From Acidimicrobiia bacterium (GTDB lineage: Bacteria; Actinomycetota; Acidimicrobiia; Acidimicrobiales; JACDCH01), in the NCBI GenBank assembly GCA_013694495.1, contig JACDCH010000398.1:1-10992 (forward strand): a stretch of DNA of 10,992 bases, written 5' to 3'. Numbering within the stretch: the stretch's first letter is position 1; every line of letters begins with the position of its first letter. A model generated the notes under the pieces. The model was not told the DNA's origin. It saw only the letters and a list, made by a program, of their open reading frames with translations, and did no database searches. The translations under genes were made by a program, and so were the position numbers. Of the stretch, positions 1 through 5,976 are shown piece after piece.

Positions 1-2
1 AC

Positions 3-113
3 CGCTCACATGACGAGCAGAACTCGATGATCCGTCGCTACATCGCTTGGCGAAACCGCCACGCCAACGACGAGGCACTTCGTGAACTTGTGAAGCGCGC
101 AAACGTTGCCTGA
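3..113 (+). CDS. C-terminal end of probable IS630-family transposase (5' truncated by window edge)
   Basis: Only the last 36 residues and the stop codon are visible; the reading frame enters from outside the window. The tail contains RRYIAWRNRHA followed by a charged helix ending KRANVA. Actinobacterial IS630-type DDE transposases typically end with a similar RYxxWRN segment, which is the basis of the call; this is recalled family knowledge, not a database match. GC content is about 58 percent, clearly below the rest of the window, which fits acquired DNA. The stop lies only 7 bases before the end of the convergent hypB gene, so the insertion sequence would end at or inside the last bases of hypB. 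The catalytic DDE residues are outside the window. It could instead be the end of another small integrase-like protein. Confidence 0.55.
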   Translation, partial: RSHDEQNSMIRRYIAWRNRHANDEALRELVKRANVA

Positions 114-120
114 CGCGGCA

Positions 121-915
121 CTAGCGATGGCGGGCCACGCCGGCCCGCAGCCACTCGCACCACTCCTCGATGCCCTCACCGGTGCGGGCGCTCGTCTGGA
201 TCACGGTCGCCTGCGGGTTGACCGCGTGGAGGTTGGCGAGGAAGCGGTCGAGGTCGAAGTCGAGGTGGGGCAGGAGATCGATCTTGTTCACGAGGACCAC
301 GTCGGCCGCCCGGAACATGACGGGGTACTTGAGGGGCTTCTCCTCGCCCTCGGTGACGGCGTAGACCATCGCCTTGGCGTGCTCGCCGACGTCGAACTCG
401 GCCGGGCACACGAGGTTCCCGACGTTCTCGATCACGAGCAGATCGACACGGTCGAGGGGCAACCGGGTGAGGCCCGACCGCACCATCACCGCGTCGAGGT
501 GGCACTCGCCACCGAACCCCGCGCTCGTGTTCACCAGGGAGATCGTGGCGCCGAGGCCGGACAGCTCGTCGGCGTCGAGGCTCGTGGCGATGTCGCCCTC
601 GAGCACGCCGACCCTGAGCTCCTCGCCCAGCGCGACCAGCGTGCGCTTCAGGACCGAGGTCTTCCCTGCGCCCGGTGAGGACATCACGTTCACGGCCCAC
701 ACGCCGTCGGCCTCGAACCCGCTCCGGTTCGACGCCGCGATCCGGTCGTTCTCCGACAGGATCGACTCGAGCACCGCCACGCGGGACGGCCCGGTCTCCG
801 GGTAGCCGCTGTGGTCGCCGACGTCGCGGTGCTCGTGGTCGTGCTCGTGGTCGTGCGGGTGGCCGTGGTCGTGGTCGTGGCTGGTGCCGTCGGAGTGGCG
901 GTGGAAGCGGCCCAT
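121..915 (-). CDS. hypB: Hydrogenase nickel incorporation GTPase HypB
   Basis: HypB is a cytoplasmic SIMIBI-class GTPase that works with HypA to insert nickel into the HhyL precursor. The 264-residue protein has a histidine-rich N-terminus (12 His within residues 5-35). A P-loop follows at residues 79-87 (SSPGAGKTS), then the family metal-site motif ECHLDA, the NVGNLVCPAEFD segment, EGEEKPLKYP, and the guanine-specificity motif NKID. The N-terminal CxxCGC nickel site of E. coli HypB is absent; the His stretch suggests nickel storage, as in rhizobial HypB. The start is the ATG at 915, whose A is also the last base of the hypA stop (TGATG junction). The upstream in-frame extension to 1128 would lie inside hypA and is rejected. 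It is the last gene of the operon and converges with a transposase tail 7 bases away. Confidence 0.97.
   Translation of the reverse strand: MGRFHRHSDGTSHDHDHGHPHDHEHDHEHRDVGDHSGYPETGPSRVAVLESILSENDRIAASNRSGFEADGVWAVNVMSSPGAGKTSVLKRTLVALGEELRVGVLEGDIATSLDADELSGLGATISLVNTSAGFGGECHLDAVMVRSGLTRLPLDRVDLLVIENVGNLVCPAEFDVGEHAKAMVYAVTEGEEKPLKYPVMFRAADVVLVNKIDLLPHLDFDLDRFLANLHAVNPQATVIQTSARTGEGIEEWCEWLRAGVARHR
829..879 (-). repeat. Histidine-codon tract in hypB
   Basis: The DNA encoding HypB residues 13-29 is a low-complexity run in which every second codon is His, alternating with Asp, Glu, Gly or Pro. On the plus strand it reads as repeated gtggtc and gtgctc units. Such tracts in HypB bind and store nickel and vary in length between strains. 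It also creates a spurious valine-rich reading frame on the plus strand. Confidence 0.6.
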
Positions 916-1259
916 CAGCGCACCCCGGCCCCGACGTCGAAGGAGGCGATCTCGAACTCCTTGCCGGTGAGCAGCTCGACGTCGAGCCCGTCGCACGCCG
1001 CGCACGCCAGCACGGGCCAGTCGAGGGTGGTCTCGACGGCACAGGCGCGGCACCGCACGACGGCCGGAACGTGCTCGACCACGAGCTCGCACGCCTCGAG
1101 CGCGGTGCCCGCGGTGAGCATCTCCCACGAGAACAGCAGCGAGTCGGGGACGACCTGGCGGAGGTGGCCGATGCGCACGTCGACCCGTTCGAGCGGCCGA
1201 CCGCCGGCCCGGGCCTCGACGGTCTCGACGATGGCCTGGCAGAGCGAGAGCTCGTGCAC
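915..1259 (-). CDS. hypA: Hydrogenase maturation nickel metallochaperone HypA
   Basis: HypA binds nickel and hands it to the hydrogenase large-subunit precursor together with HypB. The product is 114 residues, a normal length. It begins Met-His-Glu-Leu-Ser using a GTG start at 1259; His2 and Glu3 are the conserved N-terminal nickel-site residues, which decides the start. A structural zinc site is formed by Cys70-x2-Cys73 and Cys86-x2-Cys89. The start lies 2 bases after the hypD stop, and the TGA stop shares one base with the hypB ATG, so hypD-hypA-hypB translation is probably coupled. A much longer in-frame extension upstream lies entirely within hypD and is a shadow. Confidence 0.96.
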   Translation of the reverse strand: MHELSLCQAIVETVEARAGGRPLERVDVRIGHLRQVVPDSLLFSWEMLTAGTALEACELVVEHVPAVVRCRACAVETTLDWPVLACAACDGLDVELLTGKEFEIASFDVGAGVR

Positions 1260-1261
1260 GG

Positions 1262-2395
1262 CTACGCCGAGGCCCGGCCGAGGCTGACGGCCGCCTCGCG
1301 GTGGAGCCGGCCGAAGTTGTAGTAGGCGGCGCAGGCGCCCTCGGAGGACACCATGCACGTGCCGATCGGTGTCTCGGGCGTGCATGCGGTGCCGAACACC
1401 TTGCACTCCCACGGCTTGATGACGCCCTTCAGCACCTCGCCGCACTGGCACGCCTTGGGGTCGGCCACCCGGACCCCGGGCACCGCGAAGCGGAGCTCGG
1501 CGTCCCAGGGCGCGAATTCGTCGCGCAGCTTCAGCGCGCTCTGGGCGATGAACCCGAGACCCCGCCACTCGAAGTGCGGGCGGAGCTCGAACACCTCGGC
1601 CAGGAACTGCAGCGCCCGCGGGTTCCCCTCGTCGCGCACGATGCGCGTGTACTGGTTCTCGATCTCGCAGCGCCCCTCGCTGATCTGGGTGAGGAGCATC
1701 TCGATCGCCTGCAGGATGTCGAGCGGCTCGAAGCCGGCGGTCACGAGGGGCAGCCCGTACTCCTGCGCCACGAAACGGTACGGGTGGTTGCCGACCACAG
1801 TGGACACGTGCCCGGGGCCCAGGAAGCCGTCGAGGCGGAGGTCGGGCGACTCGAGGATCGCCTTCACGGGCGGCACGATCGTGACGTGGTTCGAGAAGAC
1901 GCTGAAGTTCATCACCCGGTCGGCCCGGGCCTTGAGCAGCGTGACGGCGGTGGACGGCGCCGTCGTCTCGAAGCCGACGGCGAAGAACACGACCTCCCGG
2001 TCCGGGTTGTCCACCGCGATCTTCAACGCGTCGAGCGGCGAGTACACGAAGCGCACGTCGCTGCCGCGCGCCTTGGCCTCGAGCAGCGTGCCCCGCCCGC
2101 CGGGGACCCGCATCATGTCGCCGAAGCTCGTGAAGATCACCCCCGGCGTCTCCGCCACGGCGATGGCGTCGTCGATGCGGCCCATCGGGATCACGCACAC
2201 CGGGCAGCCGGGGCCGTGCACGAGCTCGACGTTGCGGGGCAGCACGTGCTCGATCCCGTGCCGGTAGATCGTGTGGGTGTGGCCGCCGCACACCTCCATG
2301 AACTTGTAGTGGCGCTCGGTCCCGGCCAGCGCCACGATGCGGGCCAGCACCCGGCGCGACGCCACCGGGTCGCGGTACTCGTCGACGAACCTCAC
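1262..2395 (-). CDS. hypD: Hydrogenase maturation iron-sulfur protein HypD
   Basis: HypD is the [4Fe-4S] scaffold on which, with HypC, the Fe(CN)2CO unit of the [NiFe] site is assembled. The 377-residue product matches the family length. Visible hallmarks are Cys36 in MEVCGGHTHT, Cys64 and Cys67 in GPGCPVC, GFETTAP, and a C-terminal cysteine-rich region with CQCGEVL, PWECKVFG, TACTPETPIGTC and SSEGACAAYY that holds the cluster. The start is a GTG at 2395 overlapping the hypC stop in a GTGA (4-base overlap), giving an N-terminus VRFVDEYRD typical of HypD. The longer frame reaching 2659 runs through hypC and is not credible. It is followed after 2 bases by hypA. Confidence 0.98.
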   Translation of the reverse strand: MRFVDEYRDPVASRRVLARIVALAGTERHYKFMEVCGGHTHTIYRHGIEHVLPRNVELVHGPGCPVCVIPMGRIDDAIAVAETPGVIFTSFGDMMRVPGGRGTLLEAKARGSDVRFVYSPLDALKIAVDNPDREVVFFAVGFETTAPSTAVTLLKARADRVMNFSVFSNHVTIVPPVKAILESPDLRLDGFLGPGHVSTVVGNHPYRFVAQEYGLPLVTAGFEPLDILQAIEMLLTQISEGRCEIENQYTRIVRDEGNPRALQFLAEVFELRPHFEWRGLGFIAQSALKLRDEFAPWDAELRFAVPGVRVADPKACQCGEVLKGVIKPWECKVFGTACTPETPIGTCMVSSEGACAAYYNFGRLHREAAVSLGRASA

Positions 2396-2661
2396 CGGAT
2401 CGTCCCCCGGAGCATCTCCATCTCGTCCTCCAGCCCCGACCCCATGAGCTTCAGCGAGGCCAGCGCCACCGCCGCCTCCTCCTCGTCGATCTTGGACATG
2501 GCGAAGCCGACGTGGATGAGCACCCAGTCCCCGGGCGCGAGCTCCTCGTCCTCCAGCAGGCCGATGTTGATCATGCGGCGCACGCCGGCGACGTCGACGC
2601 GCGCCAGTTGATCGTTGTCGGCGGAGAGCTCGACGAGCTGTCCGGGGATGCCGAGGCACAT
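2392..2661 (-). CDS. hypC: Hydrogenase assembly chaperone HypC
   Basis: HypC is a small OB-fold chaperone that complexes with HypD during Fe(CN)2CO assembly and then with the large-subunit precursor. The 89-residue product starts MCLGIPGQ, in which Cys2 is the essential iron-binding residue, and contains the second family signature PGDWVLIHVGFAMSKID. The ATG at 2661 is preceded by AGGAG with a 5-base spacer. Its TGA stop lies inside the GTGA overlap with hypD. Upstream, 28 bases separate it from the stop of the first membrane micropeptide gene; this is one of the longest gaps in the operon. Confidence 0.97.
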   Translation of the reverse strand: MCLGIPGQLVELSADNDQLARVDVAGVRRMINIGLLEDEELAPGDWVLIHVGFAMSKIDEEEAAVALASLKLMGSGLEDEMEMLRGTIR

Positions 2662-2689
2662 GCGGGCTCCTAGGGGACGTTGCGGCCGG

Positions 2690-2809
2690 TCACATGCGGC
2701 GCAGGCGCCGGTACCGGGCGATGTCGGGCCAGGAGATGGCGACCAGCACCAGGCCCATCACCACCACCAGTGCGACGAGGACGAGGAACACAAGACCGAG
2801 AGCTTCCAT
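2690..2809 (-). CDS. Small single-pass membrane protein (DUF6893-like), copy 1
   Basis: A 39-residue product. Residues 4 to about 24 form a very hydrophobic Leu/Val-rich helix, followed by SWPDIARYRRLRRM, a basic tail ending in Met. The ATG at 2809 lies 3 bases after the stop of the next micropeptide, and a GGGAG motif inside the end of that gene can serve as ribosome binding site. The same tail pattern (PDIxRYxxLRxM) occurs in the adjacent small gene, so the two look like tandem paralogs. Small proteins of this kind between the maturation protease and hypC are known in actinobacterial hydrogenase loci and, from memory, are annotated DUF6893. The function is not established; a membrane tether or assembly factor for the soluble hydrogenase is an inference. 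It is too short for routine ORF calling. Confidence 0.7.
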   Translation of the reverse strand: MEALGLVFLVLVALVVVMGLVLVAISWPDIARYRRLRRM

Positions 2810-2812
2810 TCT

Positions 2813-2917
2813 TCACATCTCCCTGAGCTTGAGGTACCGACGGATGTCGGGGGCGATCTCCTTGACGACGACACCGACGGTGCCTAGGGCAACGAGCAGG
2901 ATCAGGCGACGGAGCAT
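2813..2917 (-). CDS. Small single-pass membrane protein (DUF6893-like), copy 2
   Basis: A 34-residue product: a basic start MLRR, a hydrophobic helix over residues 5 to about 18, then APDIRRYLKLREM. The ATG at 2917 overlaps the end of the endopeptidase gene by 16 bases in another frame and is preceded by AAGGA with a 7-base spacer, a good ribosome binding site. A longer in-frame reading from 3028 would lie inside the endopeptidase gene and adds low-complexity Arg/Gly sequence, so it is rejected. The tail matches that of the neighbouring micropeptide at 8 of 12 positions. The positive-inside rule would place one basic end in the cytoplasm, but topology cannot be fixed by eye because both ends are basic. 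The function is unknown. Confidence 0.7.
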   Translation of the reverse strand: MLRRLILLVALGTVGVVVKEIAPDIRRYLKLREM

Positions 2918-3372
2918 GAGGTGTTCCTTTCGGCGATGAGGTTCTCGACCATGCGGACGGCGGGTTCGACGGCGGCGGCCACCGGTGCCGTCAGCCCGAT
3001 GCCCTCCTCGAGGTCGGCGGGCTGGCACCCCACGACGAGCACCCGACCCACCTCGCCCCCCAGCCCCGCCACCATGGCCAGCACCGCCTGGGGGTCCATG
3101 AGGTGGGCATCGAGCTGGCCGGCCTCGGCGTCGAGGTCCGGTTCGAGCAGGCGCAGGGTCCCGGGGGCCTCGGCACCGGCGAGGGCGTCGACCAGCACGA
3201 GGTGGTCGTAGCCCTCGAGCAGGTCCAGCGCGAGGTGCACGCCGCGGATCCCGTAGTCCTCGACCCGGACGTCGTCGGGGAAGGGGCGTTCGACCAGGCG
3301 CTGGGCCACCTCGCTGCCGAAGCCGTCGTCGCGGTTGAAGATGTTGCCGATCCCGGCCACGAGCGTCTTCAC
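2902..3372 (-). CDS. Hydrogenase maturation endopeptidase (HyaD/HybD/HupD family)
   Basis: This family recognises the nickel-loaded large-subunit precursor and removes its C-terminal peptide, allowing the site to close. The 156-residue product is the usual size. It opens VKTLVAGIGNIFNRDDGFGSE, the GxGN...D(E/D)GxG signature. By position the nickel-binding residues of E. coli HybD (Glu16, Asp62, His93) correspond to Asp16, Asp62 (VDAL) and His90 (DAHLMDP). The Glu-to-Asp change at the first ligand is conservative. The start is a GTG at 3372 overlapping the preceding stop in a GTGA. The substrate is presumably HhyL, whose predicted cleavage site is after His569. The stop overlaps the first micropeptide start by 16 bases. 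It is unlikely to be anything else. Confidence 0.94.
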   Translation of the reverse strand: MKTLVAGIGNIFNRDDGFGSEVAQRLVERPFPDDVRVEDYGIRGVHLALDLLEGYDHLVLVDALAGAEAPGTLRLLEPDLDAEAGQLDAHLMDPQAVLAMVAGLGGEVGRVLVVGCQPADLEEGIGLTAPVAAAVEPAVRMVENLIAERNTSCSVA

Positions 3373-4727
3373 CGGAGGGGCTCCACTTCGTCCGGGTGGA
3401 AGTACATGAAGCGGCCCCGGGACTGGTGTAGCTCGCCGTTCGGGTCGTCGTCCAGCACGACAGCGACGTGCTGGTCGCCGTCGACGTCGAAGAACACGCC
3501 CGCCACCTCGGCCACGAGGCCGATCAGGAACAGGTCCTGGGCGTCGGTGCGCCGGCCCGTCGCCTTCCCGGGCCGCAGCCGCACCTTGGTGCCCTTGGCG
3601 ACATCGATGCCGTCGATGCGGATCGAGTCCTCCCACGGGTTCACCTCGGCGTCGACGGCCGGCTCCCACCATGGCAGCGCGGCCGGGTCGGTCGAGGCGG
3701 GCCCGCCGGGCACCGAGCGCATCTCGCCGTGCAGGCTGGCGAACACCTCGGGGGAGAACCCCTCGATGCGGTCGACGATCGCCGCCGCCCGAGGGTCGGT
3801 GCTGCGGGCCAGGCGCTTCTCGTCGTCGGTGAGCGTGAGGATGCGCAGCGCCAGGATCTCGTCGATCTCGGTGGCATCGCACATGTCGCCGGGGCTGGCG
3901 TCGGCCACGGCCGGGTGGTCGTAGAGGATGATCGGCGACGACAGCACGACGGTGGGGTCGTCGGGGTCGCCGACGAGCACGGGGAACGTGCCCTCTTGGG
4001 TGCAGCCCGCAACCGCGGCCCGGGCGAACTCGGCCGGCTCGAGCAACGAGACGAACGTGCCGTCCTCGACGTGGAGCAACGTGTGCACGGCCACGAGCGA
4101 GCGGCGCATCACCTCGTCGCGCGGCACCGTCGTGTCGCACCAGTCGGTGACGTTCTCGACGGTCACCCGCAGCTTGGTCAGCGGGTACGGCCCGGGGCTG
4201 TGCTCGGACTCGAGCCGCACCACACCGTCGACGGGCAAGGTCTCGCGCACGATCCGACCCGAAGACCCGAGCTCCTCGACGGTCCGGGCGCGGGGGAGGG
4301 AGATCGGCACCTCGCGCCGGCCGGGACGGGCCAGCGCGAAACCCTCGATGTCGAGGACGTGCTCGACCGCCTCGTCCCAGCTGGCGAGCAGCTCGCCGTC
4401 GACCTCGAGCTCGGCGACCGGCTCGAAGCCGTCCCCGACCGCCGCCTCCACGGTGCGGGTCTGCACCTGCAGGTAGCGGAGCTTCACGTGGACAGTGGCC
4501 TCGAGCCCGAACTCGACCACGCACTCGGTGCGCATGGCCCAGCGCTCGAACCCGTCGGCCTCGCTGTGCCGCCGAGGGGTCAGCACGCCGTACTGCCACC
4601 GCACCTGGTTCTTCGCCGCCGAGGCGCGGTACGGGTAGAGCACGTAGCCCTCCCAGAGGACGGCGTCGGCCACCCGCTGGGCCCGCTCGAACGGATCGGC
4701 GGTGGCGGCGGGACGGGCCGGTGCCAT
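3369..4727 (-). CDS. Conserved hydrogenase-operon protein of unknown function (452 aa)
   Basis: I do not recognise a characterised family, but the protein resembles a conserved companion in actinobacterial group 1h operons. Three parts can be seen. Residues about 12-95 contain LWEGYVLYPYRASAAKNQ and WQYGVL. Residues about 180-340 contain TVENVTDW, FVSLLEP, SSPIILYDHP and CDATEIDEILALR, followed by a charged helical stretch. A C-terminal module at about 375-452 (GTKVRLRPG, DAQDLFL, FFDVDGDQHVAVVLDDDP, RFMYFHPDEVEPL) looks like a small beta-barrel. There is no signal peptide, membrane helix or metal-binding cysteine cluster. The ATG at 4727 shares one base with the preceding stop (TGATG), and its stop overlaps the endopeptidase start by 4 bases. 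The position suggests a role in assembly, stability or electron coupling of Hhy; this is inference only. Confidence 0.85.
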   Translation of the reverse strand: MAPARPAATADPFERAQRVADAVLWEGYVLYPYRASAAKNQVRWQYGVLTPRRHSEADGFERWAMRTECVVEFGLEATVHVKLRYLQVQTRTVEAAVGDGFEPVAELEVDGELLASWDEAVEHVLDIEGFALARPGRREVPISLPRARTVEELGSSGRIVRETLPVDGVVRLESEHSPGPYPLTKLRVTVENVTDWCDTTVPRDEVMRRSLVAVHTLLHVEDGTFVSLLEPAEFARAAVAGCTQEGTFPVLVGDPDDPTVVLSSPIILYDHPAVADASPGDMCDATEIDEILALRILTLTDDEKRLARSTDPRAAAIVDRIEGFSPEVFASLHGEMRSVPGGPASTDPAALPWWEPAVDAEVNPWEDSIRIDGIDVAKGTKVRLRPGKATGRRTDAQDLFLIGLVAEVAGVFFDVDGDQHVAVVLDDDPNGELHQSRGRFMYFHPDEVEPLR

Positions 4728-5353
4728 CACTCGGCTTCCTTCAGCAGGCGCTCGAAGGCGTCCTCCCACGAGGGCAGGGCGCGGTCGGCCTTGAAGCGGG
4801 TGAGTGCGTCGAGCGTGTCGCGCCGGACCCGGATCCAGCCGCTGTCGGGGAAGAACGAGTCCATCGTCGCCCGCCACACCGACACGGGCAGCCGGTGCGA
4901 CGCCTCGACGTTCCAGGCGATCGGCTCCACCACGAGCCGGCCGTCGCGGTAGCCGAAGATCGTGCCGTTGAAGAGCAGGACGATCGGGATCTCGCCGTCG
5001 CCCAGGCCGTGGAGGTACTTCGCCGCCGCCACCTCGAAGTCGTACGTGCAGGGCACCGGGAGGTCGATGTCGAGGGTGCCGGTGAACTCGGCGACGGTGG
5101 TCGACACGTGCGTCCACAGGAACGGCTTCAACGTGTCGCCCCACCGGGGGGCTTCGCCGAACAGCTCGACGAGGCGCTCCTCCTCCGCCGGCGAGTAGCG
5201 GCGCAGCTGGGGCTCGATGCGGATCTGGGCCCGCAGGACCATCGCGTGCACCGGCTCCGCCTCGGTGCGGGTCAGGCGCAGCTTCAGCAGCAGCGTGGGC
5301 GCCGCGGCGTACGGGTCGGGGGCCCCGGAGAGCACCTCGATGGCGAGGCTCAT
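4727..5353 (-). CDS. Hydrogenase-associated protein, DUF6084-type
   Basis: A 208-residue protein of unknown biochemical function that accompanies high-affinity hydrogenases in actinobacteria; the DUF6084 name is recalled, not searched. Recognisable features are an N-terminal beta-rich part with VHAMVLRAQIRIEPQLRRYS, then a conserved core RWGDTLKPFLWTHVSTTV, DLPVPCTYDFEVAAAKYL and GEIPIVLLFNGTIF. The C-terminal part includes WRATMDSFFPDSGWIRV. No membrane segment or metal motif is visible; Cys in VPCTYDF is the only notable cysteine. The ATG at 5353 shares its A with the stop of the upstream gene (TGATG), and its own stop is likewise merged with the next ATG at 4727. This implies stoichiometric coupled synthesis of the three unknown operon proteins. 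Confidence 0.88.
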   Translation of the reverse strand: MSLAIEVLSGAPDPYAAAPTLLLKLRLTRTEAEPVHAMVLRAQIRIEPQLRRYSPAEEERLVELFGEAPRWGDTLKPFLWTHVSTTVAEFTGTLDIDLPVPCTYDFEVAAAKYLHGLGDGEIPIVLLFNGTIFGYRDGRLVVEPIAWNVEASHRLPVSVWRATMDSFFPDSGWIRVRRDTLDALTRFKADRALPSWEDAFERLLKEAE

Positions 5354-5976
5354 CAGGCCCTCTCGCGGAGGCGCTCGAAGAACGCATCCATCGCCTGGCG
5401 CGCCTCGGTCCCGCCGTCGAAGCCCTTCCAGAGGCGGCGCAGCTCCCCGACCAGCTCGTAGCACGCGTCGATGGGAACGAGGAACGCGTCGCGGTGCTGG
5501 GCGTCGCGCCGGACGAGCAGCGCCTCGACGTCGGCTTCGAGGGTGCCGAGGACCTCGTTGTCGGCCACCAGCCGGTCCCACGCGTCGAGGGGCAGGAGCG
5601 ACTCGGTCGCGCCCGCCGGGCTCGGGTAGAAGCCGGCGACCGCCCCGTTCGTCGAGTTGCGGAAGAAGAAGGCGACGCTCACCGGGATCTGCAGCGCGTC
5701 CCAGCTGCCGGGCGCGATCGAGAGCTCGCCGAGGTCGAGGTAGCGGTCGGGGACGGCGCGGTACTTCCCGCCGCCGGCGCCGCCGCTCGTGAACAGCAGC
5801 CAGCAGCCCCGGCAGGTGCACATCAGGCTTCGACTCTCGGTGTTGACCACGTGCTCGTGCTCGTCGGCGACGAGCTCGCCGCACATGTCGCACCGCTCCC
5901 CCGGCCGGGGGCGCGCCGGCGTCTTGCGGATCCGCTGCAGGATCGCGAGCGGGTCGACGGTGGGGCCGGCGGTCAT
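5353..5976 (-). CDS. Hydrogenase-associated zinc-ribbon-like protein, DUF5947-type
   Basis: A 207-residue protein of unknown function found in high-affinity hydrogenase operons; the DUF5947 name is from memory. Near the N-terminus is a probable metal-binding knuckle: Cys29-x2-Cys32, then EHEHVVNTESRSLMC with His40 and His42, and Cys53-x-Cys55-x2-Cys58, followed by WLLFTSGGAGGGKYRAVP. The middle (SVAFFFRNS, AGFYPSPAGATES, LEADVEALLVRR) and the C-terminus (PIDACYELVGELRRLWKGFDGG) are typical of the group. The start is the ATG at 5976, which overlaps the preceding stop as ATGA (4 bases). The cysteine set could bind zinc or an iron-sulfur cluster; which one cannot be told from sequence. A role as hydrogenase-specific assembly factor is inferred from context. 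Confidence 0.88.
   Translation of the reverse strand: MTAGPTVDPLAILQRIRKTPARPRPGERCDMCGELVADEHEHVVNTESRSLMCTCRGCWLLFTSGGAGGGKYRAVPDRYLDLGELSIAPGSWDALQIPVSVAFFFRNSTNGAVAGFYPSPAGATESLLPLDAWDRLVADNEVLGTLEADVEALLVRRDAQHRDAFLVPIDACYELVGELRRLWKGFDGGTEARQAMDAFFERLRERA

Noticed and set aside
811..900. Plus-strand valine-rich 'membrane' segment
   Set aside because: It is the antisense reading of the HypB histidine tract, not a real transmembrane protein.
121..1128. Upstream start for hypB at 1128
   Set aside because: The extra 71 residues are out-of-frame hypA sequence rich in Arg. The ATG at 915 gives the typical His-rich HypB N-terminus.
1301..2611. 436-codon plus-strand frame, and similar ones at 3468-4952, 4721-5461 and 811-1287
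   Set aside because: They are all antisense to clearly identified genes (hypD, the 452-residue protein, the DUF6084-type gene, hypB/hypA) and composed of biased Arg/Val/Ala/His runs.
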